Source: Domibacillus mangrovi (GTDB lineage: Bacteria > Bacillota > Bacilli > Bacillales > Domibacillaceae). Taken from it: a stretch of DNA of 53,930 bases. The position numbers and the translations under genes were made by a program. Positions 23,335-31,564 of the stretch are shown here, piece after piece. The stretch covers positions 1 to 53,930 of the forward strand of contig NZ_MRWQ01000015.1 in NCBI RefSeq assembly GCF_001906925.1. The letters run 5' to 3'. A model generated the notes under the pieces. That model searched no databases. It was not told where the DNA came from and was given only the letters and a program-made list of their open reading frames with translations. Within the stretch, counting starts at the first letter, position 1, and every line of letters starts with the position of its first letter.

Positions 23335-24180
23335 ATGGAGAATTATCATGGCAAACCAAATACATTTGTCGGACAGGTCAATATAAACGTAACCAATTTG
23401 GATTCTGCCCTTGCTTTTTATCAAGATGTGATCGGGTTTCAAATATTACAACAAACAGATCGTAAAGCAGTCTTAACGACAGACGGAAAAACAGCGTTAT
23501 TAACGCTTGAGCAACCGATTGATGTCACACCGAAAGAAGGGAGAACATCCGGTTTATATCATTTTGCCCTTTTACTGCCAACTCGTGCTGACTTGTCTGT
23601 CTTTTTACGGCATTTGCTTCAGACAGGCTACCGATTTGGCGCTTCGGATCATCTTGTCAGTGAGGCACTTTATATTACGGATCCGGACGGAAATGGCATT
23701 GAAGTGTACAGAGATCGGCCATCTTCTGAATGGACATGGTCCAATGAGGAAGTCTCGATGGCAACGGATCCTTTGGATGGAGAAAGTCTTCTCGCGGAAA
23801 GCGATTCAGAGTGGAGTGGGCTGCCGGCTGATACGGTAATGGGTCATATTCATTTGCACGTATCCGACCTGCAAAAAGCAGAAGAATTTTACGTGAAAGG
23901 TCTCGGTTTTACGGTCGTCAGTCATTATCCTCAAGCGGTTTTTATCGCTACAGGTGGTTATCATCATCACATTGCCTTAAATACATGGCAAGGTGCAGGT
24001 GCCCCGGCACCGAAGAAAAACAGCGTCGGTTTAAATTGGTATACACTCGTCTTTCCAAATGAAGAAGCAAGAGGACAAGTAATGGAACAATTGCAGGAAA
24101 TCGGTGCTTCCGTGATGGCTGAAGGTGATTTTTTTGTGACGGAAGATCCATCAGGAAATACCATTCGATTAGTCGTATAA
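23335..24180 (+). CDS. catE: CatE-like extradiol dioxygenase (VOC superfamily)
   Basis: 281 residues made of two vicinal-oxygen-chelate modules: residues 10-130 (VGQVNINVTNLDSALAFYQD) and 160-280 (MGHIHLHVSDLQKAEEFYVK). The metal-site His residues are in MGHIHLHV and GGYHHHIALNTWQ, with a terminal acidic region EDPSGNTIRLV. Length and the NTWQGAGAPAPKKNSVGLNW motif match Bacillus CatE/MhqO, catechol-2,3-dioxygenases that open catechol rings and relieve quinone stress. Last gene of the cluster; a terminator follows. Confidence 0.8.
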   Translation: MENYHGKPNTFVGQVNINVTNLDSALAFYQDVIGFQILQQTDRKAVLTTDGKTALLTLEQPIDVTPKEGRTSGLYHFALLLPTRADLSVFLRHLLQTGYRFGASDHLVSEALYITDPDGNGIEVYRDRPSSEWTWSNEEVSMATDPLDGESLLAESDSEWSGLPADTVMGHIHLHVSDLQKAEEFYVKGLGFTVVSHYPQAVFIATGGYHHHIALNTWQGAGAPAPKKNSVGLNWYTLVFPNEEARGQVMEQLQEIGASVMAEGDFFVTEDPSGNTIRLVV

Positions 24181-24217
24181 TGCTCAGGTAGTAAAGATAA
24201 AGAAAGATGAAATGAAA

Positions 24218-24251
24218 AGGCTGTCTCAAAAGTACTATTTTGAGACAGCCT
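24218..24251 (+). terminator. Intrinsic terminator after the dioxygenase gene
   Basis: AGGCTGTCTCAAAA (24218-24231) pairs perfectly with TTTTGAGACAGCCT (24238-24251). It shares the TCTCAAAA core with the terminator at 12497 and likewise precedes a 21-nt repeat array. Confidence 0.85.
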
Positions 24252-24279
24252 CTTGTCGTTTTTAAAACAGAACGTCTAA

Positions 24280-24422
24280 TGGCGGGATTTCTCCTTGTTT
24301 TGGCAGGATTTCACTGGAGGTTGGCGGGATTTTTGAGCGTAATGGCGGGATAATGAGGCCCAACCGCGGAATAAGCCCTAATTAATGACAGATTCCGCTG
24401 ATAGACACACGAATCCCGCCAT
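24280..24422 (+). repeat. Degenerate 21-nt-period GGCGGGATTT array, copy 2
   Basis: Units begin at 24281 (GGCGGGATTT), 24302 (GGCAGGATTT), 24323 (GGCGGGATTT), 24344 (GGCGGGATAA), 24365 (CGCGGAATAA) and weakly at 24386 (TGACAGATTC), each exactly 21 nt apart. The array is closed by AATCCCGCCAT (24412-24422), an exact inverted match to ATGGCGGGATT at 24279-24289. The ten bases between units are not conserved, unlike CRISPR repeats. Confidence 0.75.
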
Positions 24423-24473
24423 CTTTTCTTCTGGGAAACCTCATTCAATTTGTTCAAATGCAGGTATTAAGTG

Positions 24474-25265
24474 TTACCCCTTTTGTGATGTAAGGTGTGC
24501 GTCGAACGCATCAATAATATGAAGGAAATGGTCTGCTTCGCGGTAGACATGATCAGCAAGAAGTGCAGGGATGTTGCTCTTAATTTTACAAGCCTCAATT
24601 AAATCCCGTGCGGTTTTCTTAAAGTCTCGTAGTGACACAACAGATACTCGGTTTTGATCAAGAAACTGCTCCAAAAGTGGTTTTGTTTCAGATTGTGGAC
24701 GCATGCTGTCTAAATCTTGCGCTTGGAAAAGAAGTTGATCAAAATCATTGCTGAATTCTCTGGCTTGATCAACGAGTTTCCTTTCGGAAGGATCTAACAA
24801 ATGGCCAATAAACTTTGAGTGATCCGCCATAATCTTTAAGAAAAACACATTCTCTTTAATGATGGCTTCAGGTAAAGGTATCAGTATTCCTTCATTTAAT
24901 TCCTTTAATCGTTTCGCAAAATAATACGCTTCCCGGCTTGTATGATCGACTAATAATGGAATATTGTTGGAAGTGATTTTACAACATAAGATTAAGCCTA
25001 GTACTTTTCGTTTATACGCCCAAATGGAAGCAGCGGCTTGATACACTTGAATGTTTAGTTTTCGAATGATCTCGGGATCGGTTTTTTCATTATAATGGCT
25101 AATTTGTTCCTCAATCCGTTCAAACACCGCAATAAATTGTTTAGCTTCTGTAATCAGTTCTGTATCATTTGCGGTAAATCCGAGACTTAAAAAGAAAGCG
25201 TGTTCTTTCATAATCCGTGACCAAAACTGAATTTCCTCCAATGATTGTGTCACAAATGTAGGAAT
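24474..25265 (-). CDS. DUF2935 helical protein, start uncertain (ATT or GTG)
   Basis: About 259-263 residues, all helical, built of two similar halves. FWSRIMKEHAFFLSLGF begins the first; IIKENVFFLKIMADHSKFIG begins the second. Each has a His in the EHA/DHS position and a second in DHTSREAYYF and DHVYREADHF, a pattern typical of DUF2935, perhaps a metal-binding four-helix bundle. GTG at 25253 is 20 bases from the nearest ribosome-binding site (CCTCC on the plus strand, 25274-25278). An in-frame ATT at 25265 is exactly 8 bases from it. Function unknown. Divergent from nos. Confidence 0.75.
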   Translation of the reverse strand: MPTFVTQSLEEIQFWSRIMKEHAFFLSLGFTANDTELITEAKQFIAVFERIEEQISHYNEKTDPEIIRKLNIQVYQAAASIWAYKRKVLGLILCCKITSNNIPLLVDHTSREAYYFAKRLKELNEGILIPLPEAIIKENVFFLKIMADHSKFIGHLLDPSERKLVDQAREFSNDFDQLLFQAQDLDSMRPQSETKPLLEQFLDQNRVSVVSLRDFKKTARDLIEACKIKSNIPALLADHVYREADHFLHIIDAFDAHLTSQKG

Positions 25266-25432
25266 CGCACATTCCTCCTTCTATTGTATTACCCAGACCT
25301 ATTGTATTCGAGGAGAGATGACTTCATGTTACCGTCTCTTGCAATCAGTTTGTGTAAAAACGATATGCTTCGTTTTGATTCACCTCTTCTTATGGTATAT
25401 GATGACCTAGATAGCCCATAGGAGGATATATT

Positions 25433-26512
25433 ATGATGAACGGTATACTAAAAGAGGCAGAGGACTTTATTCGTTCTTGTTATAGGGAATTACATAAAAC
25501 GGAGCAGGAATTAGAAAATAGGCTGAATCATATTCAGAAGCAGGTAGGAAGCAAAGGATATTATGAACATACAGCAGAGGAACTAGAATATGGAGCAAAA
25601 ATGGCTTGGCGAAACAGTAACCGATGTATAGGAAGATTGTTTTGGGAAAATTTAGATGTAAGAGATAAGAGACATTTAAACACCGAAGATGAGATCATTG
25701 AGGCTTTATTTGAGCATATAGAGACGGCAACGAATAAAGGCCGGATACGCCCTACGATCACGATTTTCTCACAGAAGGCTGCTCATAAAACGGTACGTAT
25801 ATGGAATCACCAATTAATTCGCTACGCAGGTTATCAGACGGAACAAGGTGTTGTAGGGGACCCGGCTTCCTTAGCTTTTACGGAGATATGCATAAAACTA
25901 GGCTGGGAACCAAAACGGGGAAAATTTGATGTTTTACCTTTAGTCATTCAACTAAATGAGCAACGTCCACGTTTAGTTGAAATTCCAGATCATCTCCTTC
26001 TTCAAGTACCAATTCGTCATCCTCATTACCGGTGGTTTGAAGACTTACAACTTAAATGGTATGCAGTCCCGATGGTCTCAGACATGAAGCTTGAAATAGG
26101 GGGCATTACCTATACGGCGGCTCCCTTTAATGGATGGTACATGGGCACGGAGATAGGGGCACGAAACTTAGCTGATGAATGGCGGTATAATACACTTCCC
26201 CAGATAGGATCTTTAATGGGATTGGATGTAAGAAGTAATTTATCTTTATGGAAGGACAGGGCACTTCTAGAATTGAATACAGCCGTCTTACATTCTTTTA
26301 AGGAAGATGGGGTGAGTATCGTTGATCATCATACGGCGGCCCAACAGTTTAAAAAATTTGAAGAAAAAGAAATGGATATGGGAAGGTCCGTTACGGGTAA
26401 TTGGGCTTGGCTCATCCCGCCATTAGCGCCTGCTGCCACACATGTTTTTCATAAGTCATATGAAAATGAAATTAAAAAGCCAAATTATTTTTATCAAACT
26501 GAACCTTATTAA
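25433..26512 (+). CDS. nos: Bacterial nitric oxide synthase oxygenase
   Basis: 359 residues, the normal length of bacterial NOS, which lacks the reductase half. The heme-thiolate Cys65 lies in [13 protein letters not shown]; Glu240 in [12 protein letters not shown] binds the arginine guanidinium. [12 protein letters not shown], the pterin-side [15 protein letters not shown] and the tail [10 protein letters not shown] are conserved. It oxidises L-arginine to citrulline and NO with electrons from general flavodoxin reductases. NO protects Bacillus from oxidative stress and some antibiotics. ATG at 25433 is 7 bases after GGAGG. Monocistronic, divergent from the DUF2935 gene. Confidence 0.95.
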   Translation: MMNGILKEAEDFIRSCYRELHKTEQELENRLNHIQKQVGSKGYYEHTAEELEYGAKMAWRNSNRCIGRLFWENLDVRDKRHLNTEDEIIEALFEHIETATNKGRIRPTITIFSQKAAHKTVRIWNHQLIRYAGYQTEQGVVGDPASLAFTEICIKLGWEPKRGKFDVLPLVIQLNEQRPRLVEIPDHLLLQVPIRHPHYRWFEDLQLKWYAVPMVSDMKLEIGGITYTAAPFNGWYMGTEIGARNLADEWRYNTLPQIGSLMGLDVRSNLSLWKDRALLELNTAVLHSFKEDGVSIVDHHTAAQQFKKFEEKEMDMGRSVTGNWAWLIPPLAPAATHVFHKSYENEIKKPNYFYQTEPY

Positions 26513-26612
26513 TTATTTAGTAAAGCCGATAATTCAACGTTTTTATACGGTGCGTGTTATTATAAATACGCATGAAAAATAATCGAATAAAAATGGAGAG
26601 GAAAGGCTTACT

Positions 26613-27485
26613 TTGTCTGTTTTTTTACAATTAAATACGATATTTATTAGCATCTTAATAGAAGCATTTCCGTTTGTGTTAATTGGTGTTTTTGTCGCCG
26701 GATTTATTCAGATGTTTGTTAGTGAAGAAATGGTCGCGAAAGTAGTGCCGAAGAACCGCTTCCTGGCCGTTTTATATGGAACATTGATAGGTGCTTTATT
26801 TCCAGCTTGTGAATGTGGAATTGTTCCGATTGTCCGCAGGTTATTGTTAAAAGGGGTACCTCTTCATACCGCTATTCCATTTATGTTAACAGGGCCTATT
26901 ATTAATCCTGTCGTATTGTTTTCGACCTATATCGCTTTTGGAAATCAGTGGGATATGGTGCTGTACCGGGGTGGACTGTCTTTGGTCGTTGCCCTTTTAA
27001 TTGGTATTCTTTTATCTTATCAATATAAAGGCAATGAACTGTTGAAAAAAGCAGCGCATACACACAGCCATCAGCCTGCTTCTCAAACATTCCTGGGAAA
27101 GTTTATCGATATGCTTCGTCATGCGGTCGATGAATTTTTTTCAGTTGGTAAGTATTTAATTATCGGCGCTTTTATTGCCGCATCGATGCAGACATTTTTG
27201 AAAACATCGACATTGATTGAACTTGGTCAAACAGAGGCAACCTCTTCACTCGTCATGATGGGATTGGCCTATATTTTATCACTATGCTCAGAGGCTGATG
27301 CATTTATCGCCTCGTCCTTTAGAGGGACATTTTCAACAGGTGCATTGGTCGCTTTCCTCGTTTTTGGACCGATGGTTGATATTAAAAATATGTTCATGAT
27401 GCTTAGTGTATTTAACAAACGATTTGTTTTTTATTTAATAGGTCTTATTGCGCTGTTTGTATTTCTAGGCTCACTGCTCTTGTAA
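26613..27485 (+). CDS. YcgR/DUF318-type permease (COG0701)
   Basis: 290 residues, eight or more helices in two halves. The conserved FPACECGIVPIVRRLLLKG near residue 65 and TGPIINPVVL after it are the COG0701 signature; the second half has LCSEADAFIASSF and FGPMVDIKN. A cytoplasmic His-rich loop (HTHSHQPAS) may bind metal. The TTG start follows GAGAGGAAAGG. It is followed after 15 bases by the partner gene. Bacillus subtilis has the same pair as YcgR-YcgQ; the substrate is unproven. Confidence 0.8.
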   Translation: MSVFLQLNTIFISILIEAFPFVLIGVFVAGFIQMFVSEEMVAKVVPKNRFLAVLYGTLIGALFPACECGIVPIVRRLLLKGVPLHTAIPFMLTGPIINPVVLFSTYIAFGNQWDMVLYRGGLSLVVALLIGILLSYQYKGNELLKKAAHTHSHQPASQTFLGKFIDMLRHAVDEFFSVGKYLIIGAFIAASMQTFLKTSTLIELGQTEATSSLVMMGLAYILSLCSEADAFIASSFRGTFSTGALVAFLVFGPMVDIKNMFMMLSVFNKRFVFYLIGLIALFVFLGSLLL

Positions 27486-27500
27486 GGAGGGAGGAAATAA

Positions 27501-28340
27501 ATGTTTCGTGCAGTGGTTTTAATGGTTTTTACGTATTTCTTTTGGCATCTTCATACATCAGGGAACCTATCGAAATATATTAATATGAAATATGAGTATA
27601 TTTCCTATATCGCTATTTTTACGTTTGCTATTCTCACGATTGTACAAATATATAATGTGGCGACAGATTCTGAAGATAAGCATTGCTGTGATCATTCACA
27701 TGAGCATGAAAAAGATAAACCGCTGTTTTGGAGATGGATACATTATGGGATTTTTATTTTTCCATTGATGACAGGTCTTTTTTTACCGATTGCAACGCTT
27801 GATTCAACTCTTGTGAAATCGAAGGGGTTTTCTTTCCAAACCATTGAAGCGGTTGAAGCATCCGATCAATATGCCCAGACTCAATATTTACGGCCTGATA
27901 CGAGTGTGTATTATGGAAAAGAAGGATACGATGAATTGATGGAGGAAGAGCTGAAGAAATTCACCTCTAAAGAGAGCGTTGTGTTAAAGGATGATAACTT
28001 CTTAAAAGGAATGGAAACCATTTATAATTTCCCGGGTGAATTTATGAACAAAACGATTGAGTTTGATGGTTTTTCATTTAAAGGAGAATCCGTGAATGAT
28101 CGCCAACTCTTTGTACTGCGCTTTGGTGTGATTCATTGCGTAGCCGATTCAGGAGCTTTTGGCATGTTAGTAGAATTTCCTGAAGAAATGGATCTGCAAG
28201 ATGATGAATGGATCCATGTAAAAGGGACATTATCATCCGTTTATTATCAGCCTTTCAAAGCGACCATTCCATTTCTTTTAGTGGAGGAATGGCATTCAAT
28301 TGAAGAGCCAAAAGAGCCTTATACGTATCGGATGTACTAA
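27501..28340 (+). CDS. YcgQ/TIGR03943-family membrane protein
   Basis: 279 residues. N-terminal helices at about 1-20 and 35-55, a His/Cys cluster DKHCCDHSHEHEKDKP near residue 60-75, a third helix near 80-100, then an extracytoplasmic beta domain with FKGESVNDRQLFVLRFGVIH and CVADSGAF. This matches the TIGR03943 family, always paired with a COG0701 permease, as here. The His/Cys loop suggests a metal-linked role. GGAGGGAGG precedes the ATG. A bidirectional terminator follows. Confidence 0.8.
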   Translation: MFRAVVLMVFTYFFWHLHTSGNLSKYINMKYEYISYIAIFTFAILTIVQIYNVATDSEDKHCCDHSHEHEKDKPLFWRWIHYGIFIFPLMTGLFLPIATLDSTLVKSKGFSFQTIEAVEASDQYAQTQYLRPDTSVYYGKEGYDELMEEELKKFTSKESVVLKDDNFLKGMETIYNFPGEFMNKTIEFDGFSFKGESVNDRQLFVLRFGVIHCVADSGAFGMLVEFPEEMDLQDDEWIHVKGTLSSVYYQPFKATIPFLLVEEWHSIEEPKEPYTYRMY

Positions 28341-28357
28341 CGCTTGATGTTCCGGAA

Positions 28358-28395
28358 AAATCCCCTCCTTCTTCAGCGAGATAGGGAGGGGATTT
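28358..28395. terminator. Bidirectional terminator between the permease pair and ugd
   Basis: AAATCCCCTCC (28358-28368) pairs perfectly with GGAGGGGATTT (28385-28395). It is convergent for both strands. Confidence 0.8.
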
Positions 28396-28422
28396 AAATG
28401 ATCGTCTTATGTGTGTTGGTGT

Positions 28423-29751
28423 TCAAGTTCTATTTAAAGCATGAAAGTGCGGCTGTCTGCCAATTGAAAAATAGTCGATCTTGTATGCCGATACTCTGTT
28501 TAAAGAGTAACAATTCCGGCCATCAAATATAACCGGTTTATTCATCAGCTTTTCGTATTGACTGAGAGGGAATGTTTTAATCTCATCCCAATCTGTATGG
28601 ATAAACACCATATCTGTATCAGTCAGTGTTTCTTCAATAGACGCTGCGTACTGGATTTTTTCTCCGATCATTTTTTTTGTATTTTCCATTGCTTTTGGGT
28701 CATAGGCCGTAATGGATACACCGTTTTTTAGTAACTCGTTTATGATCAGGATGGACGGTGATTCACGAATATCATCGGTATTGGGCTTAAATGACAAGCC
28801 TAATACCGCGGCTCTTTTTCCTTTCAAGCTCCCAAAGTAATTCTTTGCTTTTTCCACCAATACATCGTGTTGACGGCGATTCACGTTCATCACGGCCTTT
28901 AAGATATCTAGTTTTTCTCCAGCTTCTTCACTCATTTTCAGCATGGCATGGGTATCTTTCGGGAAGCAAGAACCTCCATATCCAATTCCAGCCTTCAAGA
29001 ATTGACCGCCAATCCGGGAATCAAGCCCCATTCCAACAGCAACTTCTTCTATGTCAGCCCCGACTTTCTCACATAAATGAGCGAGTTCATTGATAAAACT
29101 GATTTTCATGGCCAAAAAAGCATTCGAACTGTACTTAATCATTTCTGCGCTATGAAGATCTGTGCTAAAAATAGGAACGTTAAATGGTTTGTTGATCTCT
29201 TCAATGATTGCGGCAGATTCTGGACAATCTGAACCGACAATGATTCGGTCTGCGTAAAAAACATCTCGAATCGCCGAACCTTCTCTTAAAAACTCAGGAT
29301 TTGACACGATCGTCATGTTTCGTATTTTTCGGGCCGTTTTTTGTATGATTTGCTTAATGACTGTATTTGTTCCGACAGGCACCGTGCTTTTTGTGACAAC
29401 GATTACGTCATGTTTCGTCGCATATTCACCAATCATTCGAGCTGCCTTGTAAATAGAGGTAAGGTCGATGTCGCCGTTTAGCTGTTTTGGTGTTCCGACT
29501 GCAATATAAATAATGTCCGCATCTGATAAGGCTTTCTCAGGGCTGTTTGTAAAAAATAAGCGGTGGTTGTTCACATTCTTTTTCAGTAACTCATCGAGCC
29601 CCGGTTCATAAAAAGGGGAAATACCTGTATGTAATTGATCTACTTTTTCTTGATCTAGATCACAGCATGTCACGTGATGGCCTATATCTGATAAACAGAC
29701 ACCCGTTATGAGGCCTACGTGTCCCGCACCTATGATTGTAATATTGTTCAT
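28423..29751 (-). CDS. ugd: UDP-glucose/GDP-mannose dehydrogenase family (UDP-glucose 6-dehydrogenase)
   Basis: 442 residues. The N-terminal NAD fold starts ITIIGAGHVGLITGVCLS. Other motifs are VAVGTPKQ-type IYIAVGTPKQ, STVPVGTNTV, NPEFLREGSAIRD, the catalytic Cys in GIGYGGSCFPKDTHAM and the C-terminal VLGLSFKPNTDDIRESPS. The enzyme oxidises UDP-glucose twice to UDP-glucuronate for surface polymers (TuaD/Ugd type). ATG at 29751 is 7 bases after GAAAGG; a start five codons earlier is less well placed. It is divergent from the lipoprotein gene. The epimerase at 31565 could use its product. Confidence 0.9.
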   Translation of the reverse strand: MNNITIIGAGHVGLITGVCLSDIGHHVTCCDLDQEKVDQLHTGISPFYEPGLDELLKKNVNNHRLFFTNSPEKALSDADIIYIAVGTPKQLNGDIDLTSIYKAARMIGEYATKHDVIVVTKSTVPVGTNTVIKQIIQKTARKIRNMTIVSNPEFLREGSAIRDVFYADRIIVGSDCPESAAIIEEINKPFNVPIFSTDLHSAEMIKYSSNAFLAMKISFINELAHLCEKVGADIEEVAVGMGLDSRIGGQFLKAGIGYGGSCFPKDTHAMLKMSEEAGEKLDILKAVMNVNRRQHDVLVEKAKNYFGSLKGKRAAVLGLSFKPNTDDIRESPSILIINELLKNGVSITAYDPKAMENTKKMIGEKIQYAASIEETLTDTDMVFIHTDWDEIKTFPLSQYEKLMNKPVIFDGRNCYSLNRVSAYKIDYFSIGRQPHFHALNRT

Positions 29752-29890
29752 AATAATTCCTTTCAATGCATAATAGTAAAACGCAGCTGTCTTCTTATGT
29801 TATACAAAAAGCAATGTACGAAAACAAGAAAGAATACGTTAATAAATTCCATAAGTCAAATAAAAAGGTTTAATTAATGATAAATTTTCA

Positions 29891-29946
29891 TTGACAATGA
29901 AAATCAATCTCTTTATAATTCGGAATGTAAATGAAAATCATTATCA
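29891..29946 (+). promoter_or_regulatory. Sigma-A promoter with Fur boxes for the lipoprotein gene
   Basis: TTGACA (29891-29896), a 17-bp spacer and TATAAT (29914-29919). TGAAAAT-C-ATTATCA (29932-29946) matches the 7-1-7 Fur consensus at all but one position, just downstream of the start of transcription. A weaker TGAAAATCAATC overlaps the -35 region. Confidence 0.8.
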
Positions 29947-29981
29947 AAATACATAAAATTAACGAGACAGGGGATAGTTTC

Positions 29982-31175
29982 ATGAAAAAAAGAGAATTAA
30001 AACGAATTTTTGCCAAGTTCTTAATGGTAGGTGCCAGCGTAACCCTTTTAACTGCTTGCAACAGCGGTGGAGAAACGAAAGAACCTGCAGAAACGACTGA
30101 GGAAACAGCACCAGCAGAAGATGCGGCGGATGATGAAGCAACAGAGGAAGTAAACTACGCTCAAGTGTTTGAGGAAGCAAAAACGGAACTGGATAAAGCA
30201 AAAGAAGGAAAAGAAGTCGATTTCGATAAAGTGACGGATCTGTATACGAACAATCTGCAAAGTTTAGTTCAAGAACGGGATGCAGAACTTGAAAGCAAGC
30301 ACGACGAGCAAATTATAGCAGCATTGCAGGCTGGAAAAGATGGTTCAATGGACAAAGTTGTCGCAAAGCAAGTGTTTGATAAATTGATGCAAAAAGTGTT
30401 TTATACAACAATGAAGCATGAATTTACGGAAGCGGCTGATAACTGGGCAGATAAAGAAGCAGTCAAAGCGGAAGTTGAGGAAGCAAAAGAATTTTATGCC
30501 ATCATTCAATCAACCGTTGAAAAGCGCGATGCTGCATACGAAACCACAATGGTCGATGCGATTGCCGGTGGATTTGACGAAATCGATAAAGCCGTTGAAG
30601 CCGACGACCTGCTTGCCTTCCAGCTTGGAAAACAAGTGGTTGATAAAACATTAATCAAAACGTTCTACTTCGCAGCAGGTGCCATTCCAAATGGCTATGC
30701 AACAAAGGTAGCAACAGAAGCGGTGAAAGATGAGCAGATGGCAAAAGTGGTACAAGCAGAAGGATGGGCTTTTTATCAGTCTGTTTCAAAATATTTAGCA
30801 AATCATGCGCCTGAAGAAGCCGCTTTTATTGAAAAACAATTTGATTTACAGACAGATGTGAAAACAGTAGATGCTGCTCAAGTAAATAAAGCCTTTGTAC
30901 GCGGATTTGCTCAAACAGCGATTGATGAGTACAAAGAAAGCATGGAAGCATGGGGAGAAGATAAATCGGTTATTACCGCTTTGGAAGGCGCCCTGTTCAT
31001 TGATGTAATCGGACAAGATATTCAAACATTGCTTGGCGAGGAAGCTTATACACAATTAACAGAACAAGCACAGCAGTATCTTGAAGCATCAAAAGCAAAA
31101 GATAAAGCAGCAGGCGAACCTGTATTGAAAGAATTGGAAGCAACATTGCAATCAGTCATTGAAAAAGCAAAGTAA
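29982..31175 (+). CDS. Fur-controlled extracytoplasmic lipoprotein of unknown family
   Basis: 397 residues from ATG 29982, 7 bases after CAGGGGAT. Signal peptide with lipobox LTAC (TLLTACNSGG), then a Glu/Thr/Ala-rich acidic linker (PAETTEETAPAEDAADDEAT) and a long helical region. Three related segments repeat within it: KQVFDKLMQKVFYTTM, KQVVDKTLIKTFYFAAG and QVNKAFVRGFAQTAI. They are about 110-130 residues apart. No imelysin GxHxxE motif or EfeO cupredoxin is seen. Iron control comes from the Fur box upstream. Probably the surface iron-binding partner of the FTR1 permease encoded 5 kb away; this is inference. Confidence 0.75.
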   Translation: MKKRELKRIFAKFLMVGASVTLLTACNSGGETKEPAETTEETAPAEDAADDEATEEVNYAQVFEEAKTELDKAKEGKEVDFDKVTDLYTNNLQSLVQERDAELESKHDEQIIAALQAGKDGSMDKVVAKQVFDKLMQKVFYTTMKHEFTEAADNWADKEAVKAEVEEAKEFYAIIQSTVEKRDAAYETTMVDAIAGGFDEIDKAVEADDLLAFQLGKQVVDKTLIKTFYFAAGAIPNGYATKVATEAVKDEQMAKVVQAEGWAFYQSVSKYLANHAPEEAAFIEKQFDLQTDVKTVDAAQVNKAFVRGFAQTAIDEYKESMEAWGEDKSVITALEGALFIDVIGQDIQTLLGEEAYTQLTEQAQQYLEASKAKDKAAGEPVLKELEATLQSVIEKAK

Positions 31176-31190
31176 ATCGTCTTTTACTTG

Positions 31191-31221
31191 AAAAAACCTT
31201 GTTTATTTCACAAGGTTTTTT
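31191..31221 (+). terminator. Intrinsic terminator after the lipoprotein gene
   Basis: AAAAAACCTTG (31191-31201) pairs with CAAGGTTTTTT (31211-31221), with a nine-base loop. Confidence 0.85.
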
Positions 31222-31229
31222 CCTTTTAT

Positions 31230-31391
31230 CCCGCATTAACGGGTAGTAAGCCCCCTACTTCAAGACTTCGAAAAGAAAAGAAGGATAAGTGGGGGATCAA
31301 CTGCCCGTAAAAGCCCGATTGGTTCGGGCCGGCAGAAGCCGGTCACTCAGGTATTGCCGCAGGACGCGGCGCTCGTTACCTGAGTTCCTTT
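31230..31391 (+). ncRNA. Densely structured non-coding segment ending in a terminator-like hairpin
   Basis: No coding frame. Successive stems can form. CGGGTAGT (31240-31247) pairs with ACTGCCCG (31300-31307), enclosing CCCCC/GGGGG. CCCGA/TCGGG lies at 31314-31328 and CCGGC/GCCGG at 31329-31342. ACTCAGGTA (31345-31353) pairs with TACCTGAGT (31377-31385) and encloses GCCGC-AGGAC-GCGGC. A T run follows. It lies between a terminator and the structured repeat at 31392. Transcription is not shown; it may be a repeat element rather than an RNA gene. Confidence 0.45.
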
Positions 31392-31503
31392 TTATTCAGT
31401 GGGGACAGCGGAACGCAGACTAAGATCGTCACGTCCTGTGACAACGTCTGCGTGATTCACATCCTGTGAACCTAACCCCCACTGAATGAAGTTTCACTTT
31501 ATC
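31392..31503 (+). repeat. Copy 2 of the three-way-junction repeat
   Basis: 112 nt matching 9491-9604 with only a few differences. Stems: ATTCAGTGGGG with CCCCACTGAAT; CGCAGAC with GTCTGCG enclosing GTCAC-GTCCT-GTGAC; and TTCAC-ATCCT-GTGAA. All pairs are intact in this copy. Both hairpin loops read RTCCT. The same flank GAAGTTTCACTTTATC follows outside the stem. Confidence 0.85.
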
Positions 31504-31564
31504 TTAAAGGATTGATAAGATAGAGAAGAAGCGTTTAATCGAATAAATGACTGAGGTGTTAGGC

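Noticed and set aside
24280-24422. CRISPR-like array at the 21-nt repeats
   Set aside because: The conserved part is only about 10 bases, units drift quickly, the period is 21 nt and no cas genes are near.
24978-25253. Functional link between the DUF2935 gene and nos
   Set aside because: They are divergent neighbours only; no shared operator or pathway is visible.
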